The notes under the pieces were generated by a model. It worked only from the letters and a program-made list of their open reading frames with translations. It was not told the DNA's origin and did not search any database. A DNA stretch of 64,000 nucleotides from Vreelandella profundi (lineage in GTDB: Bacteria; Pseudomonadota; Gammaproteobacteria; Pseudomonadales; Halomonadaceae), in the NCBI RefSeq assembly GCF_019722725.1, contig NZ_CP077941.1, positions 2,666,001 to 2,730,000 on the forward strand, in the 5' to 3' direction. Positions within the stretch are counted from its first letter, which is position 1. Every line of letters starts with the position of its first letter. This document shows positions 1 through 8,008 of the stretch, piece by piece. The translations under genes were made by a program, and so were the position numbers.

Positions 1-231
1 GGAAATATGCAAGAGCGCCATTAGCTGATAGCCAAGCTGACGCGCATCGACTTCTGCGCGATACTGGCGTATCAAACCGTTTTCTTCCAGCGCCCGCACC
101 CGGCGTAAACAGGGCGAGGGCGAAAGTCCGATACGATCAGCTAATTCTTGATTACTGATACGCCCTTCCTGCTGAACAATATTTAAAATATGTCGGTCAA
201 AACGATCCAGAGCAAGCGGCGTCACGGCCAT
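1..231 (-). CDS. Lrp/AsnC-family transcriptional regulator, N-terminal part
   Basis: Only the first 77 codons lie in the window; the gene runs off the left edge. The translation opens MAVTPLALDRFDRHILNIVQ and has the typical AsnC winged helix: 'GRISNQELADRIGLSPSPCLRRVRALEENGLI'. The ATG at 231 is preferred because AGGAG lies nine bases upstream; another in-frame ATG at 240 abuts that same AGGAG too closely. The gene diverges from leuA, so it may control branched-chain amino acid synthesis, but that is inference. The ligand-binding RAM domain is outside the window. Confidence 0.85.
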   Translation of the reverse strand, partial: MAVTPLALDRFDRHILNIVQQEGRISNQELADRIGLSPSPCLRRVRALEENGLIRQYRAEVDARQLGYQLMALLHIS

Positions 232-472
232 AACCAGCATCTCCTGCCAAATATGTATTATTTAAAGATATAAGCTGCCAATTATCCTCTCTACACACAC
301 ATCTTCGCAACAAACTATCGCCGCAAATCACTTACACTATGTATGCTGCCAAAAGCAGTCACGGCGTCAGCGCAGCGTTTCAGTACCCATGTAATGCCTA
401 GCACCGATGAGCAACGGCTTACGCTACCAGCAGCCGAATATCCATTTAACCGTTACTTTCAGGAAGATCACT

Positions 473-2164
473 ATGTCTGCTTTCGATCATCGCAAATATC
501 GCCCTGCCCCCCGCGTTCCCGCCTTCAATCGCCAATGGCCGGATCGTGATCTTGATCATGCGCCGATTTGGGTGAGTGAGGATCTACGCGACGGCAATCA
601 GGCGCTGCTTGAACCGATGACCGTTGAGCAGAAGCAGCGCTTCTGGCACCAGATTGTAAAAGTAGGCATCAAAGAAGTCATGGTAGGCTTTCCTTCGGCC
701 AGCCAGCCCGACTACGACTTCGTGCGCTGGCTGATCGATGAAGATCAAATTCCTGAGGATGTCACCATTGCGGTGCTAGTTCAGTGCCGCGAACACTTAA
801 TTGAAAAAACGTTTGCTTCACTAGTGGGCGCAAAACGCGCCATTGTTCATCTGTACAACTCGACATCTACCATTCAACGCGAACGCGTATTTGAAATGGA
901 TCGCGCAGGCATTGTCGATATCGCCGTTCAGGGAGCGACGTGGGTTAAAACCTATGCCGATCGCTACCCTGATATTCAGTGGTGCTTTGAATACACCCCG
1001 GAAAGCTTTTCCAGCACTGAGATCGATTTCTCGCTGGAGATCTGCGAAGCGGTCATGGATGTATGGCAGCCCACGCCTGATAACAAGTGCATTCTCAATC
1101 TGCCCACTACGGTGGAAGTGGCGGGCCCTCATCACCATGCCGATCAGATTGAGTATTTCTGCCAGCACATCAGCCGTCGCGACAGCGTGATCATCTCGGT
1201 ACATACCCACAATGACCGCGGCGGTGCAGCGGCCTCCGCCGAGCTTGCGCTGCTGGCCGGCGCTGAACGGGTGGAAGGCACGCTGCTGGGTAACGGCGAG
1301 CGCACGGGCAACATGGATATCGTCACGCTGGCGATGAACCTTTACAGCCAGGGCATTGATCCTGAACTTGACCTGTCTAATCCTGATGAAATTATTCAGG
1401 TGGTCAATGAGTGTACGGGCATTGCGATACATCCGCGCCACCCTTGGGTAGGCGAGATGGTTTACACCGCCTTCTCAGGCAGTCATCAAGATGCGATTCG
1501 CAAATCCCTAAAGCATCAAAAGCCCGACGAGCCGTGGCAAGTGGCCTATCTGCCCATCGACCCTCACGACATTGGCCGCGATTATCAGGCGGTCATTCGC
1601 GTCAACAGTCAGTCAGGCAAAGGCGGCATGGCGTTCCTGCTTGAGCGCGATTATGGCATTAACCTGCCACGCTGGATGATGCTGGCCCTGGCTCCTTACG
1701 TTCAGCAGGAAAGTGAGCAGCGCGCCAGCGAGCTATCAAGTGCCATGGTTCGCCAAGTGATGTTCGATCACTTCACTCAGGAAGCGCCGCTCTCGCTGGG
1801 CGATTACCGCCTTTCTAAGGGCCAGCAAGAAGGCATTGAAGTCACGCTGCGCGAGGGTGATAAGCCGCTACTCCTTTCTGGCAAAGGCAATGGCGCGATG
1901 TCTGCCTTCACCGATGCGTGGCAAACCCACTCGGGCAGCAGCGTGAGTATTCTCGATTACAGCGAGCACTCGCTGGGTGCCAGCAGCGAGGCTAACGCCA
2001 TTGCCTTTGTACAGCTGAATATCGATGGTCAGCGACTCTGTGCCGTTGCCGAAGATAGCGATACGGTTAGCGCTTCGCTGAAAGCATTGATTTCAGGCAT
2101 TAACCTTGCGGCTAACACGGCTGATACCGCGGCCTCTCATCAAACAAAGCGTGAATTGGCTTAG
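473..2164 (+). CDS. leuA: 2-isopropylmalate synthase LeuA (long form)
   Basis: Catalyses the first committed step of leucine synthesis: acetyl-CoA plus 2-oxoisovalerate gives 2-isopropylmalate, in the cytosol. The protein is 563 residues when started at the ATG at 473, which has AGGAAG seven bases upstream. An upstream in-frame ATG at 407 has no good ribosome site. Visible family marks are the metal and substrate motif DLRDGNQ near the N-terminus, HTHNDRGGAA, and GNGERTGN. The last roughly 150 residues match the position of the leucine-binding regulatory domain. N-terminal style (KYRP..) and length match the long LeuA type of pseudomonads and halomonads. It is monocistronic here and divergent from an Lrp-type regulator. 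Confidence 0.95.
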   Translation: MSAFDHRKYRPAPRVPAFNRQWPDRDLDHAPIWVSEDLRDGNQALLEPMTVEQKQRFWHQIVKVGIKEVMVGFPSASQPDYDFVRWLIDEDQIPEDVTIAVLVQCREHLIEKTFASLVGAKRAIVHLYNSTSTIQRERVFEMDRAGIVDIAVQGATWVKTYADRYPDIQWCFEYTPESFSSTEIDFSLEICEAVMDVWQPTPDNKCILNLPTTVEVAGPHHHADQIEYFCQHISRRDSVIISVHTHNDRGGAAASAELALLAGAERVEGTLLGNGERTGNMDIVTLAMNLYSQGIDPELDLSNPDEIIQVVNECTGIAIHPRHPWVGEMVYTAFSGSHQDAIRKSLKHQKPDEPWQVAYLPIDPHDIGRDYQAVIRVNSQSGKGGMAFLLERDYGINLPRWMMLALAPYVQQESEQRASELSSAMVRQVMFDHFTQEAPLSLGDYRLSKGQQEGIEVTLREGDKPLLLSGKGNGAMSAFTDAWQTHSGSSVSILDYSEHSLGASSEANAIAFVQLNIDGQRLCAVAEDSDTVSASLKALISGINLAANTADTAASHQTKRELA

Positions 2165-2240
2165 TGATTGTTTGCACTCAGGCGTTAACGTCACGCTCTG
2201 TATCAGCGTGTGCATATATCGTCGAACGCGCATGCTAAAC

Positions 2241-2269
2241 TTAGCCGCCTAACCAACGTAGGTGGCTAA
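2241..2269 (+). promoter_or_regulatory. Hairpin overlapping the crcB ribosome binding site
   Basis: A ten-base stem (TTAGCCGCCT at 2241-2250 with AGGTGGCTAA at 2260-2269, one G-U pair) encloses a nine-base loop. Its 3' arm runs into the AAGGAG that precedes the crcB start at 2279. It lacks a T-run, so it is a poor terminator for leuA. It could limit translation of the fluoride channel operon. It does not match the fluoride riboswitch consensus as I know it. Confidence 0.4.
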
Positions 2270-2278
2270 GGAGACGCT

Positions 2279-2671
2279 ATGGGGCAGGCCATTGTAAACA
2301 TGCTGCTAGTGGCACTGGGAGGTGCTGTTGGCGGCATGAGCCGTTTTGCTATTTCCAGCTTGCTCGCTAAGCATTTAGGCAGCGCTTTTCCATGGGGCAC
2401 GCTGGCCGTCAATTTAAGTGGCTCCATCGCCGCCGGCTGGCTGCTCGGCACGCTTGGCTTGCCGAACGCTGCCGCCGACAACTCGCTCTGGCTGGTCTTA
2501 GTGGTAGGCGGGCTGGGCGGCTACACCACGGTATCCTCTTTTAGTCTGCAAACGCTTGAGCTTTGGCAACGCGGCGAGGCAGTGCAAGCCGCCGTTAATA
2601 TTATGGCCACTGTGCTACTGGGGTTAGTCGGGGTGTACTTCGGCTGGCAGCTAACCGGGGGCAGCGCATGA
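2279..2671 (+). CDS. crcB: Fluoride channel CrcB/Fluc, first subunit
   Basis: Small inner-membrane protein of 130 residues with four predicted membrane helices, the size and layout of Fluc fluoride channels, which export F- as dual-topology dimers. Family marks are GGMSRF near the N-terminus, GTLAVNLSGS in the second helix, and GGLGGYTTVSSFSLQT in the third. The usual TTFSxF motif reads TTVSSF, so the first phenylalanine of the 'F-box' is a valine. ATG at 2279 has GGAG five bases upstream. The stop overlaps the start of a second crcB by four bases, so the two are probably co-translated and may form a heterodimer. Confidence 0.9.
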   Translation: MGQAIVNMLLVALGGAVGGMSRFAISSLLAKHLGSAFPWGTLAVNLSGSIAAGWLLGTLGLPNAAADNSLWLVLVVGGLGGYTTVSSFSLQTLELWQRGEAVQAAVNIMATVLLGLVGVYFGWQLTGGSA

Positions 2672-3066
2672 ATGCCATGCAAATGCGCTATCTGGCGGTT
2701 GGGTTAGGCTGTGGCATTGGCTGTGCGCTACGCTACGGTGTCTCGCTCAGCGCGTTAGCCACTCTGGGCAGCTACTTTCCGCTTGGTACGCTGGTGGTTA
2801 ATGTGGCGGGCTCTTGGTTAATCGGCTGGCTGGCGGCGACCGCCACTCGGCGTTCGCATGGGCGTATTGCACGCTGGCAACCGTTTCTTATCGCGGGTTT
2901 TTGCGGCGGCTTCACGACTTTTTCGCTGTTCAGCTTGGAAACGCTTCATCTTATCCAAACACACCACGTCACGTTGGCACTACTCTATGTAGCGGTAAGC
3001 GTTCCTCTTTGGCTAGGGGCTGCGCTACTAGGCGAGCGAATGGCATCACAAGGGCGCCGCTCATAA
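2668..3066 (+). CDS. crcB: Fluoride channel CrcB/Fluc, second subunit
   Basis: A second Fluc-type protein of 132 residues. It has GCALRYG at the N-terminus, GTLVVNVAGSW in helix 2 and GFCGGFTTFSLFSLET in helix 3, so it keeps both F-box phenylalanines that the first copy partly lacks. It begins inside the last codons of the first crcB (ATGA overlap), and its own TAA shares a base with the ATG of the following carrier. Tandem crcB pairs are known to give heterodimeric fluoride channels; that this pair does so is inference. Confidence 0.92.
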   Translation: MNAMQMRYLAVGLGCGIGCALRYGVSLSALATLGSYFPLGTLVVNVAGSWLIGWLAATATRRSHGRIARWQPFLIAGFCGGFTTFSLFSLETLHLIQTHHVTLALLYVAVSVPLWLGAALLGERMASQGRRS

Positions 3067-4025
3067 TGCGCGATCAGATGGAAAAGCATCAGTCCTGGCT
3101 ATACCTGTTATTTATTGGGTTAGGACTAGCACTTGGCATCGCCGCGCCGAACATTGCCGGGCCCCTTGAGCCATTGCTGTGGCCCTTGCTAGGTGCACTA
3201 CTTTACGCCACTTTCACGCAAATCCCGCTGCTACACATTGCCAGCAGTGTGAAAGATAAGCGCTTTATGGCAGCGCTGATGATCGGTAATTTTATTGCTA
3301 TTCCGGCTTTTTTAGCCCTTGTCGTGATGTGGGTTCCGCTTTCTCCCGCCGTGATGGCCGGCGTGCTGCTAGTGCTACTGGTGCCCTGCACCGATTGGTT
3401 TATTACCTTCACGCATTTAGGCAGGGGCGATACCGTCCGAGCGGTTGCCGCTACGCCGCTGTTGCTGCTGATACAAATGATCGCGCTGCCTGCGTATCTG
3501 TGGCTCTTTTTAGGCCGTGAGTGGTTCCAGCTAGCACTTTCTAAACCGCTGCTCAGTGCCTTTTTCGGTCTTATCCTCCTACCGTTAGCGCTCGCCTGGT
3601 TAACCGAGCATATCGCCCAGCGTCAGCCCATCGCCAAACGTGCCGTTCAGCATCTGGGGTTGCTGCCGGTGCCGCTTCTGGCGCTGGTGGTGTTTATTAT
3701 CGCGGCATCCCAGGTTAATACCGTGATTGGGCTAAGCTCAGTGCTATTACAGGTTGTGTTTATTTTTATAGGTTTTTTAGTCTTTGCGGCACTGCTGGGA
3801 AAAGGACTGGGCAGACTGTTTACACTACCGCTCACGAGCGCCAGAACGCTGGTCTTTAGCTTCGGTACGCGCAACTCTTTTGTCATGCTACCGATCGCGC
3901 TGTCGCTGCCCAACGCTTGGCAGGCCGCAGTCGTGGTAATCGTATTTCAATCGTTGGTAGAGCTGTTTGGCATGGTGGCCTATCTGCGCTGGGTACCTAG
4001 CAGACTGTTGCCAGATCCAAAATAG
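3066..4025 (+). CDS. BASS/ACR3-type membrane carrier (arsenite or organic anion family)
   Basis: Hydrophobic protein of 319 residues with about ten predicted membrane helices. The motif LVLLVPCTDWFITFTHLGRGD resembles the conserved cysteine-containing helix of arsenite carriers and bile-acid:sodium symporters (BASS superfamily). The true start is taken as ATG 3066 (MRDQMEKHQSW), which overlaps the TAA of crcB as TAATG; a longer reading begins inside crcB. The tight coupling to two fluoride channels suggests a role in removing a toxic or halogenated anion, but substrate cannot be read from sequence. No arsR or arsC is present nearby. Confidence 0.75.
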   Translation: MRDQMEKHQSWLYLLFIGLGLALGIAAPNIAGPLEPLLWPLLGALLYATFTQIPLLHIASSVKDKRFMAALMIGNFIAIPAFLALVVMWVPLSPAVMAGVLLVLLVPCTDWFITFTHLGRGDTVRAVAATPLLLLIQMIALPAYLWLFLGREWFQLALSKPLLSAFFGLILLPLALAWLTEHIAQRQPIAKRAVQHLGLLPVPLLALVVFIIAASQVNTVIGLSSVLLQVVFIFIGFLVFAALLGKGLGRLFTLPLTSARTLVFSFGTRNSFVMLPIALSLPNAWQAAVVVIVFQSLVELFGMVAYLRWVPSRLLPDPK

Positions 4026-4031
4026 CGGGCA

Positions 4032-4064
4032 TAAAAAAACCGACCCTCGTATACGCAGGCCGGC
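4032..4064. terminator. Bidirectional terminator between the BASS carrier and the stress protein gene
   Basis: An imperfect GC stem (CCGACC against GGCCGG, loop of about 12 bases) is flanked by A7 on the left and TTAAAAAG on the right. Read on the minus strand it ends in T7, downstream of the universal stress protein. It lies between convergent genes. Confidence 0.55.
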
Positions 4065-4078
4065 TTAAAAAGAACGTT

Positions 4079-4936
4079 TTAGCGCAGTATTAAAATGGGA
4101 ATACGGCTGCCGCGTAGCATGGCCGTTGTGGTACTGCCTATTAACAAATGTCGAATACGCGAATGGCCGTAGGCGCCCATGACGAGCAGGTCAATATCGT
4201 GCTCTTTTTCATAGACCTGCAGGGTTTTATCCACTTCGCCTGCGCGGATCGCCCCTTGCGCGTCATGACCCGCTTCACGCAGCGTCGCCAGCGCCCAGGC
4301 TAACTGAGCGCGATTTTCTGCTGTGTCGGCGCCAACAATCAAAATGTGGCAGACAATGCCGTTAAATAACGGGCTTTTCGCCAGCATCTCGACGCCTTTA
4401 CAGGCCGTTTTGCTGCCATCAAATGCCATCAGTATCTTTTCTGGCCGCTGATAGGTTTTCGGCACCATCAGAATCGGCCGATGCATTTCACGCACCACCT
4501 GCTCAAGATTAGCGCCTAAGTGCCCGCTCGCAGGATGGCTCGCCTCGCCGCGCTTACCTATTACTAGTAAGCGCATCTCTTGTTCCAGGCCGACGAGGGT
4601 TTCGACCAGCGTGCCGTTGAACTGCCGAGTAACGGGCGCCGCCACACCGCCGTCAACCGCACGCGCGTTGGCGCTCGCTAACATTTGTTGACCCCGCTCG
4701 CGATTCGCTTTAGCGCGCTGCTCATCAGCCGCCGAAAGCTCTTCCAGCAATCGCTCACGGTCGCCAAGATGTAAATTACCTGAGAAATCCTTGCTGTCTG
4801 TCACCGGTGAGTGATTGTCGACCACGTGCAGCAGGCTTAAAGGCGATGCCAGCGCTTGGCTTGCCCACACGGCATAGTCACAAACGCCTTCGGCAAACGG
4901 CGAGCCGTCAATGGCGGCCATTACTTGATCAGTCAT
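4079..4936 (-). CDS. Universal stress protein, tandem UspA domains
   Basis: Cytosolic protein of 285 residues with two UspA folds. The second copy ends with the classic nucleotide-loop signature 'VMGAYGHSRIRHLLIGSTTTAMLRGSRIPILIL'; the first has 'LLVIGKRGEASHPASGHLGANLEQVVREMHRPILMVP'. It lies 18 bases downstream of the SulP transporter gene on the same strand, so the two are almost certainly one operon. SulP-Usp pairs are common in marine gammaproteobacteria, where the stress protein is thought to modulate the transporter. Confidence 0.9.
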   Translation of the reverse strand: MTDQVMAAIDGSPFAEGVCDYAVWASQALASPLSLLHVVDNHSPVTDSKDFSGNLHLGDRERLLEELSAADEQRAKANRERGQQMLASANARAVDGGVAAPVTRQFNGTLVETLVGLEQEMRLLVIGKRGEASHPASGHLGANLEQVVREMHRPILMVPKTYQRPEKILMAFDGSKTACKGVEMLAKSPLFNGIVCHILIVGADTAENRAQLAWALATLREAGHDAQGAIRAGEVDKTLQVYEKEHDIDLLVMGAYGHSRIRHLLIGSTTTAMLRGSRIPILILR

Positions 4937-4954
4937 TATGCTCTCCTTGTTGGC

Positions 4955-6445
4955 TTAGTGGCCGCCCATCAGCTTCTCAACGGCAACCGGATCGTTGTGA
5001 ATAGCATAGCGGTCAACGACGGTTGCACTCGCTTCAGACAGCCCAACAAGCGCGACGTCTGTGCCCTCTCGGCGAAACTTAATGACAATTCGATCAAGCG
5101 CCTGTACAGCGGTCACGTCCCAAAAGTGCGCTCTAGAAAGATCAATTGTGACACTTTCAATGCTTTCCTTAAGATCAAACGCTTTCGTAAAGCGCTCTGA
5201 AGAGGCGAAGAACACCTGGCCCACGACCTGATATTCGCGCGACCTGCCTGCATCCGTTTGTTTGGAACCGATATACAGAATATTGCCGACTTTATTTGCA
5301 AAGAACAGCGCAGCGAGCAGTACACCCACAAACACGCCGATGGCTAAGTTATGCGTACTGACCGTCACGGCAACGGTCGCCAGCATAACGATATTGGTGC
5401 TTATCGGATTCTTTCTAAGATCGCGAATCGATTCCCAGCTAAAGGTCCCGATCGATACCATGATCATCACCGCGACTAGCGCCGCCATAGGAATCTGAGA
5501 CACCCAGTCCGCCAGGAACACCACCATTAGCAGCAGCACAACGCCAGCAATCAGCGTAGACAGCCGTGTACGACCGCCGGACTTGATGTTGATGACTGAC
5601 TGACCAATCATCGCGCAGCCCGCCATGCCGCCCATAAGGCCGGCACCAATATTGGCGAGCCCTTGGCCCTTACATTCGCGATTTTTGTTACTCGGCGTAT
5701 CGGTCAAGTCATCGACAATCGTGGCGGTCATCATCGACTCCAATAGGCCCACCACGCTCAGCATTAGCGCGTAGGGTAAAATAATCCACAGCGTGTCTAG
5801 CGTAAGCGGCACGTCTGGCCACAGGAATATGGGCAAGGTATCCGGCAGTTCGCCCATATCACCGACGCTGCGGATGTCCATGCCACTTAGCATATACACA
5901 ATGGTAAGCACGACGATGCACACTAGCGGAGACGGGATGGCTTTACCGATCATCGGCAAGTAAGGAAACAGGTAGATAATGCCCAAGCCTGCCGCAGTCA
6001 TGACATAGACATGCCAGGTCACGTCCGTCAGTTCAGGCAGCTGCGCCATAAAAATGAGAATAGCCAGCGCATTGACGAACCCGGTCACCACCGAGCGCGA
6101 CACAAAGCGCATTAGGTCCGCAAGCTTTAGATAGCCTGCCACAATTTGCAGCACGCCGGTGAGCAGCGTTGCCGCCAGCAGATATTCAAGCCCATGCTCT
6201 TTCACCAGCGTTACCATTAACAGCGCCATGGCGCCGGTAGCCGCTGAGATCATCCCCGGCCGGCCGCCGGCAAACGCAATCACCACCGCGATACAGAAAG
6301 AAGCGTAAAGGCCAACTTTAGGGTCAACGCCGGCAATAATGGAAAAAGCAATTGCCTCAGGAATAAGGGCAAGAGCAACCACTATGCCTGAGAGCGTGTC
6401 GCCCTTGATATTGGAAAACCACTCTTGCTTACGAAAAAGAGCCAT
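4955..6445 (-). CDS. SulP-family inorganic anion transporter with STAS domain
   Basis: Membrane protein of 496 residues when started at ATG 6445 ([16 protein letters not shown]). The track's longer reading adds 55 N-terminal residues without membrane or family character. Family marks are '[31 protein letters not shown]' in the first helices, a core of ten or more helices, and a C-terminal STAS domain of roughly 100 residues ('[23 protein letters not shown]'). SulP proteins import sulfate or bicarbonate with Na+ or H+. The universal stress protein downstream favours the bicarbonate-type group, but the substrate is not certain. Confidence 0.88.
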   Translation of the reverse strand: MALFRKQEWFSNIKGDTLSGIVVALALIPEAIAFSIIAGVDPKVGLYASFCIAVVIAFAGGRPGMISAATGAMALLMVTLVKEHGLEYLLAATLLTGVLQIVAGYLKLADLMRFVSRSVVTGFVNALAILIFMAQLPELTDVTWHVYVMTAAGLGIIYLFPYLPMIGKAIPSPLVCIVVLTIVYMLSGMDIRSVGDMGELPDTLPIFLWPDVPLTLDTLWIILPYALMLSVVGLLESMMTATIVDDLTDTPSNKNRECKGQGLANIGAGLMGGMAGCAMIGQSVINIKSGGRTRLSTLIAGVVLLLMVVFLADWVSQIPMAALVAVMIMVSIGTFSWESIRDLRKNPISTNIVMLATVAVTVSTHNLAIGVFVGVLLAALFFANKVGNILYIGSKQTDAGRSREYQVVGQVFFASSERFTKAFDLKESIESVTIDLSRAHFWDVTAVQALDRIVIKFRREGTDVALVGLSEASATVVDRYAIHNDPVAVEKLMGGH

Positions 6446-6994
6446 GGGCGTCCACCGTTGAGATACTAGATAAGCCGATCCGCTGGCCGAATTGACGCCG
6501 CAACACGCGCACAACAAACGTCGCACGGGGGTATTACTAGCGTTATTAACTACGGAATCGAATGATAAAACCCGCCCATTAGGCGGAAAAAAGGCAATAG
6601 CGTGCCGCAACGCCTAACAGCAAGATGAGCCGGGGCGTATCGCATGGGGAGGGGAACCTAGGGCGGAGTCATCAGCCCTACAGTGAGTAGCGCCAATACT
6701 ATCGTTAGGCGAGTCATGTTTGAGCGGGTCATTACCGTTATGCCTAGCTGTTAAGAAAACGCCTACCACTGTTATCTGTCGATAGGCGGCGAAATCTTAT
6801 CAGTAATTCCCCCTCACTGCACCCGGCATTGCCTGACGCCAGGGTGTCTAAAGGCATAATTGGGCGTACCATGCGCGCTAACAATAACGTATAGAGCTTC
6901 AACGACCCATTGACCACTATTCTCGTTGACGCAGCACCGACGGTTATTTAATGGGTGCTGCTGATAAATCTGCCAATATAAAGAGGAACGTAAC
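6446..6994. other. Long intergenic region between sulP and isocitrate dehydrogenase
   Basis: 549 bases without a supportable gene, lying between divergent genes, so it must carry both promoters. It holds a small hairpin at 6572-6586 (CCGCC, CATTA, GGCGG) flanked by A-rich sequence, and the AGAGGAACG ribosome site of the isocitrate dehydrogenase at about 6981-6989. I found no tRNA, repeat or convincing small ORF. The short open frames here have neither ribosome sites nor family character. Confidence 0.6.
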
Positions 6995-8008
6995 ATGAGC
7001 CAATCTATTGCAGTCATCAAGGGCGACGGCATCGGCCCCGAAATTATGGACGCCACGCTGCGAGTACTCGACGCCTTAGATTGCGGCTTAACCTACCAAC
7101 ATATTGACGCTGGCCTAGGCGCGCTCGAAAAGCATGGCAGTTTGATTCCCCAGGCATCACTAGATGCTATCGAAACACACGGCATCGCGTTAAAAGGCCC
7201 GCTGACCACGCCGATTGGTAAGGGCTTTTCGTCGATCAACGTTCAACTGCGCCGCCACTTTGATCTGTATGCTAACGTGCGCCCGGCTATAAGCTTTCCA
7301 GGCACTCGCTCTCGCTACGACGGTATCGATATGATTACCGTGCGTGAAAACACCGAAGGTGCCTATCTCGCCGATGATCAAGAAATGATCGACGATGGCA
7401 ATACCGGCATCGCAGTGATTAAAGTGACCCGCAAAGGCTCTGAGCGCATCGCACGCTATGCCTTTGAGCTGGCCAGGAAAAACGGCCGCAAAAAAGTCAC
7501 CGCGGTTCATAAAGCCAATATCATCAAAACCAGCTCAGGGCTGTTTCTGGACGTAGCGCGCGCGGTTGCTAACGAGTACCCCGAGATCGAATTCCAGGAG
7601 ATGATTGTCGATAACGCCTGCATGCAGCTGGTGATGAATCCGCATCAGTTTGATGTCATTGTCACCACGAATCTGTTTGGCGATATTCTTTCAGACCTGT
7701 GCGCCGGACTAGTGGGCGGTTTAGGCCTGGCACCCGGGGCCAACATTGGCGAGAAAGCGGCGATTTTTGAGGCTGTACACGGCTCAGCGCCGGACATTCA
7801 AGGTAAAAATATCGCCAATCCCTGTGCTCTACTGCTGGCTGCCGCTCAGATGCTTGATCATCTAGGTATGAATGAAAAAGGCGACGCGATCCGCCTGGGC
7901 ATTCGTACCGTGCTGGAGACGCGTCGCGATATGGTCACTCCCGACCTGGGCGGAACCGGCACCACCGATTCGTTCGCCCAAGCGCTGGTGGAGTATGTTC
8001 AGCGCTAG
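6995..8008 (+). CDS. Isocitrate dehydrogenase, NAD-type short form
   Basis: Enzyme of 337 residues in the isocitrate/isopropylmalate dehydrogenase family; it oxidatively decarboxylates isocitrate in the TCA cycle. Visible marks are [10 protein letters not shown] at the N-terminus, '[20 protein letters not shown]' (substrate-binding arginines), VRENTEG, the catalytic lysine region '[15 protein letters not shown]', the metal aspartates in [10 protein letters not shown], and '[18 protein letters not shown]'. The short length and sequence match NAD-dependent enzymes rather than the longer NADP-dependent Icd. Homoisocitrate dehydrogenase is the nearest alternative. Its TAG overlaps the stop of the convergent metal ATPase in a shared CTAG. 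Confidence 0.85.
   Translation: MSQSIAVIKGDGIGPEIMDATLRVLDALDCGLTYQHIDAGLGALEKHGSLIPQASLDAIETHGIALKGPLTTPIGKGFSSINVQLRRHFDLYANVRPAISFPGTRSRYDGIDMITVRENTEGAYLADDQEMIDDGNTGIAVIKVTRKGSERIARYAFELARKNGRKKVTAVHKANIIKTSSGLFLDVARAVANEYPEIEFQEMIVDNACMQLVMNPHQFDVIVTTNLFGDILSDLCAGLVGGLGLAPGANIGEKAAIFEAVHGSAPDIQGKNIANPCALLLAAAQMLDHLGMNEKGDAIRLGIRTVLETRRDMVTPDLGGTGTTDSFAQALVEYVQR

Noticed and set aside
821..1441. Long minus-strand ORF inside leuA
   Set aside because: It is an antisense shadow with arginine/histidine-rich composition, no ribosome site and no family marks; leuA is unmistakable on the other strand.
2165..2278. Possible fluoride riboswitch before crcB
   Set aside because: The conserved pseudoknot sequences of the crcB motif as I know them are missing; only a simple hairpin over the ribosome site is present.
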